Shown here: one piece after another, positions 9,279 to 17,373 of the stretch
Layout of the letters: each line of letters begins with the position of its first letter
How positions within the stretch are numbered: position 1 is the first letter of the stretch
DNA from: Cyanobacteria bacterium UBA2566
Lineage (GTDB): Bacteria > Cyanobacteriota > Cyanobacteriia > Cyanobacteriales > Desertifilaceae
Direction of reading: 5' to 3'
NCBI GenBank assembly: GCA_002340255.1
Contig: DDLS01000140.1
Location: 13,060-77,059 of the forward strand
Length of the DNA stretch: 64,000 nt
The notes under the pieces: generated by a model
Told to the model about the DNA's origin: nothing
Seen by the model: the letters and a program-made list of their open reading frames with translations, nothing else
Database searches by the model: none
Made by a program: the position numbers and the translations under genes

Positions 9279-9629
9279 ATGAAAATCACGACCTTAAACG
9301 ACATCCCTCAAGAAGGCGTTTCGCATAATGCCAATATCCGTAAACAAGTCATGTTACGTATTGGGGACTTACCCCATTTAACCAACTTTTCCCAAGCCAA
9401 ATTTCCCCCTGGAGAAGTCGCGAATAGTCACGCCCATCAAGATATGTGCGAAGTTTTTTTTATTGAATCTGGCACAGGGATTATTACCGTAGATAACCAG
9501 GAGTATGCCCTTTCTCCAGGCACTTGCATTGCCATTAATGTTGGAGAAATTCATGAATTACGAAATACCGGTTCAACGGAATTAGTAGTGACCTATTTTG
9601 GCTTAAGAGTTCCCGTTTCTGAATCCTGA
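9279..9629 (+). CDS. Cupin domain protein
   Basis: The 116-residue single-domain beta-barrel protein has cupin motif 1 SHAHQDMCEVFFIESGTG (H51, H53, E58) and motif 2 with H92 (GEIHELRNTG); together these give a normal 3-His/1-Glu metal site. Cupins of this size are dioxygenases, isomerases or small-molecule binders, and the substrate cannot be told. Its last 37 bases overlap the end of the convergent LysR gene. Confidence 0.85.
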   Translation: MKITTLNDIPQEGVSHNANIRKQVMLRIGDLPHLTNFSQAKFPPGEVANSHAHQDMCEVFFIESGTGIITVDNQEYALSPGTCIAINVGEIHELRNTGSTELVVTYFGLRVPVSES

Positions 9630-10522
9630 CATTTAACCTCATCCAATGCCTGTTGCATAAATTGAGTAAATAGCTTAACCTTCTTAGAAATGCTCGAACT
9701 TATGGGATACACGACATATAACGTCAATTCTGGAACTTTATAGTTCGACAAGAGAACTTGTAAATTTCCTTTCCTTAAATCTTGTTCGACAATAAAGTTG
9801 GGCAACATTACAATTCCCAATCCATTGACAGCCGCATCTCGCAAAACTTCTCCATTGTTAGAACAAAAGACCCCATCAATAGAAATAAGTCCTTCTTCTC
9901 CTTCATAAATGAAGGGCCAACGTTCCCCAGTTGCCAAATATCCATAATGCATACAAGAATGTTTTTTTAAGTCTTCAATCTCAGTCGGAATCCCTCTGTT
10001 ATTTAGGTAACTAGGAGCTGCACAAATGACGCGAGGAATAGTGGTAATGGGGTGAGCAATCAAACTTGGAGATTTTAAAGGTAAGCTAATGCGAATAACC
10101 AGATCGTAACCTTCAGCGATCGGATCTACAAAACGGTCTTCTAACGTCAATTGGATTTTAACCTGTTTATATTGAGTCATAAATTCAGCTATTTTTGCAC
10201 TTAAAAAGGAGAGACCAAAAGACATCGGAGCATTGATTTTCAGATTTCCTTTCGGTTCAGTCTGTTGCTCAGAAATACTGAATTCTGCTTCTTCTAAGCG
10301 ATGAAGAATATCAAGACAGCGTTCATAAAATGCTTGACCATTATCAGTCAGTGTAACTTGACGCGTTGTACGGTAGAGCAATGGCACTCCCAAATACTTC
10401 TCTAAAGCAATCACCAGCTTATTCACTGCTGAACGCGAGAGCTGCATTTTTCTCGCCGCCGCAGCAAAGCTACCTTCTTCAACGACTTGTGTGAATGCAT
10501 GTATACTTTCAAACTTATCCAT
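9593..10522 (-). CDS. LysR-type transcriptional regulator
   Basis: The protein has 309 residues from MDKFESIHAFTQVVEEGSF, the standard LysR opening; an in-frame ATG seven codons upstream is less likely. The N-terminal winged helix-turn-helix (AAARKMQLSRSAVNKLVIALEKYLG) is followed by a LysR substrate-binding domain. It resembles the branch with LGVPLLYRTTRQVTLTDNGQAFYERC, often annotated as DhcR/AaeR-like. It is divergent from the isochorismatase-like/nitroreductase pair, and a near-perfect dyad lies 24 bases upstream of its start, so it probably controls both itself and that pair. The inducer is unknown. Confidence 0.9.
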   Translation of the reverse strand: MDKFESIHAFTQVVEEGSFAAAARKMQLSRSAVNKLVIALEKYLGVPLLYRTTRQVTLTDNGQAFYERCLDILHRLEEAEFSISEQQTEPKGNLKINAPMSFGLSFLSAKIAEFMTQYKQVKIQLTLEDRFVDPIAEGYDLVIRISLPLKSPSLIAHPITTIPRVICAAPSYLNNRGIPTEIEDLKKHSCMHYGYLATGERWPFIYEGEEGLISIDGVFCSNNGEVLRDAAVNGLGIVMLPNFIVEQDLRKGNLQVLLSNYKVPELTLYVVYPISSSISKKVKLFTQFMQQALDEVKCQDSETGTLKPK

Positions 10523-10545
10523 TAGACCCTGAATTGTAAACAAAA

Positions 10546-10564
10546 TAGAGACAATGTGTCTCTA
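10546..10564. promoter_or_regulatory. Dyad, likely operator of the LysR regulator
   Basis: TAGAGACA (10546-10553) and TGTCTCTA (10557-10564) are a perfect 8-base inverted repeat with a three-base spacer. A looser half-copy (TTGTCT...AGAGAA) follows at about 10575-10591. The site lies between the divergent regulator and the isochorismatase-like gene, 24 bases from the regulator start. Such placement is usual for LysR autoregulation sites; binding itself is inferred. Confidence 0.55.
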
Positions 10565-10744
10565 AAATACTATATTGTCTTTTTTAGAGAACCATTTTAT
10601 GATGATGGTGGCTGGTACAAAATTCATCTGCTTGTGTAGCAGACCCTCATTAATCACTTAACGACCCATTACTTTGTAAAAATCGAGCTAATGTTATTTA
10701 GCTTGATAGCACCGCTATGTTGTCTCAATCCGTAATCAATAATC

Positions 10745-11371
10745 ATGCCTGATTCTTATCAATACAAACGCCTATCTAAAGATGATGCCGTCGTTCTACT
10801 CATCGATCATCAAGCGGGTTTAATCTCATTAGTCCAAGATTATTCACCCAATGAATTTAAGAATAACGTTTTGGCTTTAGCCGAATTAGCTAAATTTTTT
10901 AATCTCCCAACCATTCTAACCACCAGTTTTGAAAATGGCCCCAATGGCCCTTTAGTTCCCGAAATTAAAGAATTTCATCCCAATGCCCCTTATATTGCTC
11001 GTCCCGGTCAAATTAATGCTTGGGATAATGAAGACTTTGTGAAAGCCATCAAAGATACCGGTCGTAAACAACTCATTATGGCGGGAGTTGTGACAGATGT
11101 TTGTGTGGCTTTTCCTGCTTTAAGTGCCCTGGAAGAAGACTTTGATGTTTTTGCGGTAACTGATGCGTCTGGTACATTTAGCAAAGATGTGCGAGATGCA
11201 GCATTATTGCGGATGCAAGGAGCTGGGGTACAAATGATGAATTGGTTTAGTGTCGCCTGCGAACTCCATCGCGACTGGCGCAATGATATTGAAGGTTTGG
11301 GTGCTTTACTCTCCAAGTATATTCCCAACTATCGAAATTTAATGACCAGCTATTTTGCAACACAAAAATAG
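10745..11371 (+). CDS. Isochorismatase-family hydrolase (YcaC-like)
   Basis: This 208-residue cysteine hydrolase fold protein has catalytic candidates D21 (VVLLIDHQAG) and C120 (GVVTDVCVAFPAL). The stretch IARPGQINAWDNEDFV puts Arg at the middle triad position, as in YcaC-type proteins, rather than the Lys of nicotinamidases. True isochorismatase activity is therefore unlikely and the substrate is unknown. It lies 77 bases upstream of a nitroreductase gene and divergent from a LysR regulator; the three look like one regulated unit for a small xenobiotic or nitrogenous compound (inference). Confidence 0.87.
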   Translation: MPDSYQYKRLSKDDAVVLLIDHQAGLISLVQDYSPNEFKNNVLALAELAKFFNLPTILTTSFENGPNGPLVPEIKEFHPNAPYIARPGQINAWDNEDFVKAIKDTGRKQLIMAGVVTDVCVAFPALSALEEDFDVFAVTDASGTFSKDVRDAALLRMQGAGVQMMNWFSVACELHRDWRNDIEGLGALLSKYIPNYRNLMTSYFATQK

Positions 11372-11448
11372 ATGGATTCAACAATAATTCCAGTTTTCTG
11401 ATAGATGAATTCGTGAAGCATTAAACCCATCAAGAGGAGTTTGACTCA

Positions 11449-12054
11449 ATGGATACTTTACAGGCGATTTATCAACGTCGTTCAGTTAAAAATTACGATC
11501 CCAATCATAAACTGACTCCAGAAGAAGAGGGGAAACTTCTGGAAGCTATGATTCAAGCTCCAACGAGTTTTAATATTCAACATTGGCGTTTTGTAATTCT
11601 TCGAGATTCTGAATTACGTCAAAAAATCCGCAAAGAGTTGGGTAACGATCAAGCACAAATGACGGATGCTTCTTTACTAATTCTGTTTACAGCAGATATG
11701 AACGCATGGCAGAAAGCCCCCGAACGCTATTGGCAAAATGCCCCCAAAGAAGTGGCTGATTTATTAGTAGGTTGGATGGGGCCGTTTCATGAGGGACGGG
11801 AATGGCTACAGCGAGATGAGGCTCAACGCTCCATTGGTATGGCAATGCAAACTTTGATGTTAGCGGCTAAAGCAATGGGCTATGATTCTTGCCCGATGAT
11901 TGGCTTTGACATTGAGAAAGTTGCAAAACTGATTAATTTACCCGCAGACCATGTTATGGGGCCAATGGTTGCGATTGGCAAAAAAGTTAAAGAACCTTGG
12001 CCAAAACCGGGACAATTGCCGTTGAGCGAATTAGTGATCGAAAATAAGTTCTAA
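11449..12054 (+). CDS. Nitroreductase family protein
   Basis: The 201-residue FMN-dependent reductase fold protein has the N-terminal phosphate/FMN-binding RRSVKNYDPNHKLT, then APTSFNIQHWRFVILRD, a central region with RSIGMAMQTLMLAAKAMGYDSCPMIGFD, and a C-terminal VAIGKKVKEPWPKP. Family members reduce nitro groups, quinones or flavins with NAD(P)H. A ribosome site (AAGAGGAG) precedes the ATG. It is probably co-transcribed with the upstream hydrolase. Substrate unknown. Confidence 0.88.
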   Translation: MDTLQAIYQRRSVKNYDPNHKLTPEEEGKLLEAMIQAPTSFNIQHWRFVILRDSELRQKIRKELGNDQAQMTDASLLILFTADMNAWQKAPERYWQNAPKEVADLLVGWMGPFHEGREWLQRDEAQRSIGMAMQTLMLAAKAMGYDSCPMIGFDIEKVAKLINLPADHVMGPMVAIGKKVKEPWPKPGQLPLSELVIENKF

Positions 12055-12069
12055 ATAGTTTGAGTTCGT

Positions 12070-12381
12070 TTAAAATTGATAAAGGACTTCACTCAAATTT
12101 TCGACCCGATTATTTTTGATCGTAATGCCCTCGTTGAGGAGTAATTCCTTTTTACGAGGTACTCCTAAGCGATAATTACCAATTTCGCCATTGCTTTTGA
12201 CCACTCTATGACAAGGGATGACAATCGGATTGTCATTACGAGCCATCGCATTTCCCACGGCACGATAGGCTTTAGTATTGAGGGCTTTTGCAATTTCTTT
12301 ATAGGTTGTAACTTGACCTTGGGGGATTTTTGTTAAAAGTTCATAGCACTTTTGATGAAAACTAGGCGTTTGATTTTTCAT
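12070..12381 (-). CDS. Methylated-DNA-[protein]-cysteine methyltransferase, DNA-binding domain only
   Basis: The 103-residue protein corresponds to the C-terminal domain of O6-alkylguanine-DNA alkyltransferase. It has the winged-helix IPQGQVTTYKEIAKAL, the arginine-finger region YRAVGNAMARNDNPI and the active site IPCHRVVKSNGEIGNY. The acceptor Cys of PCHR is present, so it could be a minimal repair enzyme; related alkyltransferase-like proteins have Trp in place of Cys. The N-terminal domain of Ogt/Ada is absent, a common arrangement. Confidence 0.85.
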   Translation of the reverse strand: MKNQTPSFHQKCYELLTKIPQGQVTTYKEIAKALNTKAYRAVGNAMARNDNPIVIPCHRVVKSNGEIGNYRLGVPRKKELLLNEGITIKNNRVENLSEVLYQF

Positions 12382-12520
12382 GCTGTTGATCTGGCTCCGA
12401 ATAATCTCCTGAATATTTGATTCAATATAGCACTAATCACCAAGGATTGTAACGGACAAGAGATTGCCTAACCCTAAAAGGTCAGCCTAAAATAACCTCT
12501 GAAAACGATCCCCTTGATGC

Positions 12521-13042
12521 GTGATGATTATTCGACCTCTAGAACAAGCTGACTGGCCAGCAACTTGGCAAATTATCAAGCCTGTATTTCGTGCAGGTGA
12601 GACCTACAGCTTTGCAACTAATATTACAGAAGAAGAGGCATTTAAAGTTTGGGTTGAAATGCCAGTAGTCACCTGCGTTGCAGAAAATTCAGAGGGGTTA
12701 ATACAGGGAACTTATTATCTAAAAGTCAATCAACCCGGACCGGGTTCTCATGTTTGTAATTCTGGCTATATTGTAGCAGAAGCAGCTCGTGGGAAGGGCA
12801 TCGCTTCTGCTCTGTTCAAACATTCTGAGGCAGAAGCTGTAAGACTCGGATTTCGGGCGATGCAATACAACTTTGTGGTGTCAACAAATACGGTTGCTGT
12901 TCGACTCTGGCAGAAACTGGGCTTCGAGATTGTGGGGACATTACCGGAAGCGTGTTTACATCCATCACAAGGCTTTGTTGATGTCTATGTGATGTACAAG
13001 AAACTTGACCTGTCATCTAACAGTATGACTAACTCATTATGA
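12521..13042 (+). CDS. GNAT-family N-acetyltransferase
   Basis: The 173-residue protein has a GNAT fold: the acetyl-CoA-binding motif A is GYIVAEAARGKGIASALFKHSEAEA and motif B is FVVSTNTVAVRLWQKLGFEIVGTLPEA. A GTG at 12521 or the next codon ATG at 12524 can be the start. Its stop overlaps the start of the following amidohydrolase gene by four bases (ATGA), implying coupled translation. The substrate is not predictable. Confidence 0.88.
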   Translation: MMIIRPLEQADWPATWQIIKPVFRAGETYSFATNITEEEAFKVWVEMPVVTCVAENSEGLIQGTYYLKVNQPGPGSHVCNSGYIVAEAARGKGIASALFKHSEAEAVRLGFRAMQYNFVVSTNTVAVRLWQKLGFEIVGTLPEACLHPSQGFVDVYVMYKKLDLSSNSMTNSL

Positions 13043-15003
13043 ATCAATACCACAAATTCCACCGACGGGATTTTTTTAAATGGGCTTTAGCCGCAGGATT
13101 TTCGACGTATCTATTAGATAAAGGGAAATCATGGGGACAAAACCCTACTGATACGAGTCAAAAAGCCGATCTAATTCTTTATAATGCCCGGATTGCTACC
13201 CAAAACGATCGCCGCTCCTTTGCTGAAGCTGTTGCAATTAAGGGTAACCGTTTTCTGGCAGTGGGTACGGAAAAGGAAGTGATGGCTTATCGCGGCGATC
13301 GCACCCAAACCATTAATCTGAATCGTCGCACCGTCATTCCCGGCTTAAATGATAGTCATACTCACTTAATTCGGGGGGGGTTAAACTATAACATGGAACT
13401 GCGCTGGGATGGTGTGCCCTCCCTCGCGGATGCCCTGCGAATGCTCAAAGAACAAGCCGCTAGAACCCCTGCCCCTCAATGGGTACGGGTAATTGGTGGG
13501 TGGAGTGAATTTCAGTTTGCCGAACGCCGGATGCCGACATTGGCAGAAGTTAATGCGGTATCGAGAGATGTACCCGTATTTATTCTCAATCTATACAATC
13601 GTGCCCTGCTCAATGGGGCTGCATTACGCGCTCTAGGGATAGACCGCAATACCACACCCCCTCCCGGTTCAGTCATTGAAAAAGATCGCAATGGTAATCC
13701 GACAGGAATGCTGATTGCCAAACCCAATGCGGCCATTCTTTATGCAACAATCGCTCAAGGGCCCCTATTAAGTTTAGACGATCAAATCAACTCCAGTCGT
13801 CACTACATGCGGGAAATGAACCGTTTGGGGATTACCAGCGTTATTGATGCGGGTGGTGGAGGACAAAATTTTCCCGATGACTATCAAATCATTGACCACC
13901 TTCACAAAGAAGGATTGATGACCGTTCGGGTCGCTTATAACCTATTTACCCAAAACCCAGGGGCAGAGAAAGCCGATTTTGAACGCTGGATTAACATTGC
14001 CAATCCGGGACAAGGAGACGATTTTTATCGCCTCAATGGTGCAGGAGAAATGTTAGTCTTCTCGGCCGCAGATTTTGAAGACTTTACCGAACCTCGTCCC
14101 GATCTCAATCCCAACATGGAAGCCGAACTTACAGAGGTAATTCAACTTCTGGCTGCTAATAAGTGGCCGTTCCGACTCCACGCCACCTATAATCAATCAA
14201 TCTCGCGATTTTTAAATATATTTGAGAGAGTGAACCGCGAAATTCCCTTTAATGGAATGCACTGGATTTTAGATCATGCGGAGACGATTAGCGATCGCAA
14301 TATTGAGCGAGTCAAAGCGTTGGGCGGTGGTATTGCCTTTCAACACCGGATGGCGTATCAAGGGGAATACTTTCTTGACCGATATGGCGTGGAGGCTGCT
14401 AATCGTACCCCCCCCATTAAAAAAATCATGGCCATGGATGTGCCAGTATCCGGGGGAACAGACGGCACGCGAGTTGCCAGTTATAATCCTTGGGTCGGTT
14501 TATATTGGCTAGTAGCCGGCAAAACTGTTGGCGGCACAACCCTTTATTCTGAAGCCAACCGCCTCGATCGCATGGAGGCTTTAAGGTTATATACCACCGC
14601 TGCCGCTTGGTTCTCCAATCAAGAAGGAAATAAAGGCGCAATTATGCCTGGTCAATTGGCAGATTTAGCCGTTCTATCAGAAGACTTTTTCTCTGTACCC
14701 GAAGAGAGAATCAAACATCTTGAATCCGTGTTAACCCTTGTCGATGGTCAACCCGTTTATGGAAGTGAAGAATTTAGTAACTTATCCCCTCCACCCTTAC
14801 CCATTAGTCCAGATTGGTCTCCGGTAAAATATTTTGGGGGATATCATAATGATTCTCGGAGCAGTGTTATTCCTGCATCTGAGCAGAGGTGGACTTCAGG
14901 TATTCACTCACAAAAACGACCCAACTTAAAGTTATCCTCTTTGAATCAACCGGGTAGTCTATCTCAATTTTGGGGAGGTCTAGCTTGCGCCTGTTGCTAC
15001 TAA
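13039..15003 (+). CDS. Tat-exported amidohydrolase (YtcJ-like, Amidohydro_3)
   Basis: The 654-residue metal-dependent hydrolase starts with a twin-arginine signal (HRRDFFKWALAAGFSTYLL), suggesting folding with metal in the cytoplasm and export by Tat. The mature part has the metal-binding DSHTH (H107, H109), IDAGGG, a His in FRLHATYNQSI, another in WILDHAETISD, and the late catalytic Asp in VSGGTDGTRV. YtcJ-type enzymes cleave C-N bonds of unknown compounds. The C-terminal tail ends in a Cys-rich ACACCY, unusual for the family. It is coupled to the GNAT gene upstream and followed by a b-type cytochrome gene. Confidence 0.86.
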   Translation: MNQYHKFHRRDFFKWALAAGFSTYLLDKGKSWGQNPTDTSQKADLILYNARIATQNDRRSFAEAVAIKGNRFLAVGTEKEVMAYRGDRTQTINLNRRTVIPGLNDSHTHLIRGGLNYNMELRWDGVPSLADALRMLKEQAARTPAPQWVRVIGGWSEFQFAERRMPTLAEVNAVSRDVPVFILNLYNRALLNGAALRALGIDRNTTPPPGSVIEKDRNGNPTGMLIAKPNAAILYATIAQGPLLSLDDQINSSRHYMREMNRLGITSVIDAGGGGQNFPDDYQIIDHLHKEGLMTVRVAYNLFTQNPGAEKADFERWINIANPGQGDDFYRLNGAGEMLVFSAADFEDFTEPRPDLNPNMEAELTEVIQLLAANKWPFRLHATYNQSISRFLNIFERVNREIPFNGMHWILDHAETISDRNIERVKALGGGIAFQHRMAYQGEYFLDRYGVEAANRTPPIKKIMAMDVPVSGGTDGTRVASYNPWVGLYWLVAGKTVGGTTLYSEANRLDRMEALRLYTTAAAWFSNQEGNKGAIMPGQLADLAVLSEDFFSVPEERIKHLESVLTLVDGQPVYGSEEFSNLSPPPLPISPDWSPVKYFGGYHNDSRSSVIPASEQRWTSGIHSQKRPNLKLSSLNQPGSLSQFWGGLACACCY

Positions 15004-15040
15004 GATCAATTAAAAATTAAAATCGAAAAGAAATGCGATC

Positions 15041-15610
15041 ATGACAACAAAACAAAACAAACCTCGAAAAACTTCAGCTTTTCAACACTTAATGAGTGTG
15101 CATTGGTGGATGGCGGGCTGTTATCTTATTTTGTTTTGCACTGGGCCAATCATGGCCCGTTTCCCACGAGATCTCCCTGGTCGTAATGCACTCTACGACT
15201 TTCATAAATCGATCGCAATTATCTCTCTGATTCTCTTAGCTTGGCGTGTTATCACCTTAGTTCGTGTGTGGGGGAAAAAATATGCCAAGCGCTTTCCCAA
15301 AACCACTCCCAAATGGTGGCAGAAGACCCTTTTACACCTGAGCCTGTACATCTTGATGGTGGGGGTTCCCCTGACTGGTTTTTTCTTCTCCAACTCTTTC
15401 CAATCCAATGGTGTAAAGTTATTCGGGCTGGTGGTTCCAGATTTGTTTTCCCCCAATGAAGACCGGGTAGAGTTGGGGCGTGCGCTCCACTTTTGGTCAT
15501 CTTATGGTTTTTTGCTATTCGTTACCTACCACACCTACCAACAGTGGCATTATGTACGAGGAACCTGGCGGCGCTGGCAGGGATTTCTACAAGGCAGCAG
15601 GGCAAGGTAG
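15041..15610 (+). CDS. Cytochrome b561-family membrane protein
   Basis: The 189-residue protein has four hydrophobic segments and the His residues expected to bind two b hemes: H21 (MSVHWWMAGCYLILF), H55 (YDFHKSIAII), and later ALHFWSSYGFLLFVTYHTYQQWH. Bacterial b561-type proteins shuttle electrons between quinol and a periplasmic acceptor. It follows the exported amidohydrolase by 37 bases, so the two may work in the same compartment; that is inference from position. Confidence 0.85.
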   Translation: MTTKQNKPRKTSAFQHLMSVHWWMAGCYLILFCTGPIMARFPRDLPGRNALYDFHKSIAIISLILLAWRVITLVRVWGKKYAKRFPKTTPKWWQKTLLHLSLYILMVGVPLTGFFFSNSFQSNGVKLFGLVVPDLFSPNEDRVELGRALHFWSSYGFLLFVTYHTYQQWHYVRGTWRRWQGFLQGSRAR

Positions 15611-15643
15611 GATAGCATCAAATCCTTAAATGCTTGATACTAA

Positions 15644-15907
15644 TGCATACTAACGAGGTATGGTACTCAAGCAGAGACGGAAAGGGTGCAAAAATTGAGA
15701 GTGGAGTATTGGGAGAAAATTAGAGATATAGACCCAGAAAACCTGGTTTTTATAGATGAAACAGTTATTCTTCTACGGGGAAGTGGCCCTTATGGGCGCT
15801 CAGAAAAAGAGACAAGATTCAGGGAAATGAAACCCTTGTATCGAGGGGCAAAAGTGACTTTATTTAGAGCTATTACCCAGGATAGATTTGAAGTCTTTTA
15901 TTTCTAA
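15644..15907 (+). pseudogene. IS630-family transposase remnant
   Basis: An open stretch after a stop at 15641 reads TERVQKLRVEYWEKIRDIDP, then ENLVFIDET, GPYGRSEKETR and LYRGAKVTLFRAIT. This is the start of the IS630 DDE domain, with the first catalytic Asp in FIDET. The N-terminal helix-turn-helix part and the other two acidic residues are gone, and there is no credible start (a GTG at 15686 is internal). It is a decayed fragment between the cytochrome b561 and ABM-domain genes. Confidence 0.75.
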
Positions 15908-15965
15908 TTTTTCTCCTACTACCAGCTCTATGATTGATACTCTTCTGGCTGTAGTCCTGGACTTA

Positions 15966-16535
15966 ATGAATATGAATGACCCAAATAACCAAAATCAACA
16001 AGTGACTGCCGTCATTTCCCATTATATTCGCCCAGGTCGCGAATCTGGGTATGAAGAGTGGTTGCAAGGTGTTTCTGAAGTGGCCAGAGAATTTGAGGGT
16101 CATCAGGGGGTAACTATTCTCAGACCTCAATCAGGTTCGAGAAAGGAATATGTGATTATTCTCCGTTTCGATCGCTATCACAATCTCTGTCACTGGCTGC
16201 GATCGCCAGAGCGAAAAGAATGGATTGAACGCGCTCAACCCCTGACTGAAAAGCAAGAAGATGTACAGATTCTCACTGGATTAGAAGCGCTGGTTTCTCT
16301 CCCCAATACCATCTCTTCTCCTCCTCCAAAGTATAAAACAGTCTTAGTTACTTGGCTGGGAGTTTTTGTTTGTTCATCAATCTTGGGTTATCTGATTACC
16401 CCTCATTTATCTGCCCTGCACTTTCTCCTCCGCCAAGCCATTATGACCGGATTAGTCGTTGTTTTATTGGCTTATGTTGTTATGCCGAGATTAACTCGTT
16501 TATTTCATAAATGGCTGCATCCTACTAAGATATAA
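15966..16535 (+). CDS. Antibiotic biosynthesis monooxygenase (ABM) domain membrane protein
   Basis: The N-terminal ~95 residues form an ABM-like domain (VTAVISHYIRPGRESGYEEW ... YVIILRFDRYHNLCHWLRSPER). It is followed by two hydrophobic helices (TVLVTWLGVFVCSSILGYLI and LRQAIMTGLVVVLLAYVVM) and a short basic tail. This ABM-plus-two-helix design is common in cyanobacteria and proteobacteria; function is unknown. The start was set at the ATG at 15966, since upstream codons belong to the transposase remnant side. The ATG at 15972 is equally possible. Confidence 0.8.
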   Translation: MNMNDPNNQNQQVTAVISHYIRPGRESGYEEWLQGVSEVAREFEGHQGVTILRPQSGSRKEYVIILRFDRYHNLCHWLRSPERKEWIERAQPLTEKQEDVQILTGLEALVSLPNTISSPPPKYKTVLVTWLGVFVCSSILGYLITPHLSALHFLLRQAIMTGLVVVLLAYVVMPRLTRLFHKWLHPTKI

Positions 16536-16630
16536 TTGCAAGGCGATCGCCTCCCGGTGCTTAGAATTTAGCCATGGAAAGGGAAACTTACGAATACACC
16601 ACCATAGATATTCACCGTAATTATTAATCA

Positions 16631-17095
16631 TTAATTGCTTTCCACTACAGCAGAATTTCGTTCATGTTCCCGAAACTCAACACGCTTAACTCTTACTCTA
16701 CCTTCGCTTTCCGTCTGCACAAATGCATTGAGCTTAGTCAACACCAACTCAGCAAACTTTTCCGCACTGACTGCTTGAAGCACTCGAAGCTGAATCACCC
16801 CCTGTTCTTGTAGTTGATAAAAACTCGGTAAATAGGGGTCATCTTCTGCTACAATCACCGTATGATCGAACATATATTCCATCCATGCTTTGGGATTCAT
16901 GCCATCAATTTGAGTCCTGGATCTTTTCATCCCGCCAAAATCCCACACCCAACAATGACAATCTAGCTCTCCTTCAAACCAAACTTTAAACGAGACGCTA
17001 TAACCGTGTAAAAAATGACAATGTGATCCCTGCGATCGCCACTGTCGAAAGCAAGTAGAAAATCCATCAAAAACTTTTGTCGATTGGTACTTCAA
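16631..17095 (-). CDS. 6-pyruvoyl-tetrahydropterin synthase/QueD-like protein with altered metal site
   Basis: The 154-residue T-fold protein resembles QueD/PTPS: an FSTCFRQW element, SHCHFLHGYSVSFKVWFEG, VWDFGGMK, MFDHTVIVAEDDP and the C-terminal VEFREHERNSA. In QueD, zinc is held by the His of AAHRL and two His of LHGH. Here those positions read F16, H30 and Y32, so two of three ligands are missing, while the nearby Cys (C26) and the FDHT His stay. I recall a divergent subfamily with this CFRQWR...HGY pattern; whether it makes queuosine precursor or something else is unknown. It stands alone. Confidence 0.72.
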   Translation of the reverse strand: MKYQSTKVFDGFSTCFRQWRSQGSHCHFLHGYSVSFKVWFEGELDCHCWVWDFGGMKRSRTQIDGMNPKAWMEYMFDHTVIVAEDDPYLPSFYQLQEQGVIQLRVLQAVSAEKFAELVLTKLNAFVQTESEGRVRVKRVEFREHERNSAVVESN

Positions 17096-17190
17096 TTTAG
17101 GCTTTTTATCAATGGGTTCAGAAGCAGAAACGATCTCTTAAAGCAAAAAACAAAGATGCACGCTTAAGTAGAAATCACTCCGTAGTATAA

Positions 17191-17319
17191 CATACTCAGT
17201 CAGAATGCGATCGGCTCCATTTAATCAAATTCCGAGACCCAGATTTCTACTACGAGAAATTTCCATCCAGAGAGCAATTTGTTGATTTTATTGGTTCTCG
17301 ACTTCACTTCAAACATTAG
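17191..17319 (+). pseudogene. Possible gene remnant
   Basis: A 42-codon open stretch between TAA (17188) and TAG (17317) reads DRLHLIKFRDPDFYYEKF then PSREQFVDFIGSRLHF. Its composition looks protein-like, but it has no start codon and no family I can name. It lies in the gap between the PTPS-like gene and the mfd stop. It may be the degraded end of a gene or chance. Confidence 0.25.
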
Positions 17320-17373
17320 ATCGGGGACTAATTCGGCATAACTGTTAGTTGTACAAAGAATTCATTGATAAAA

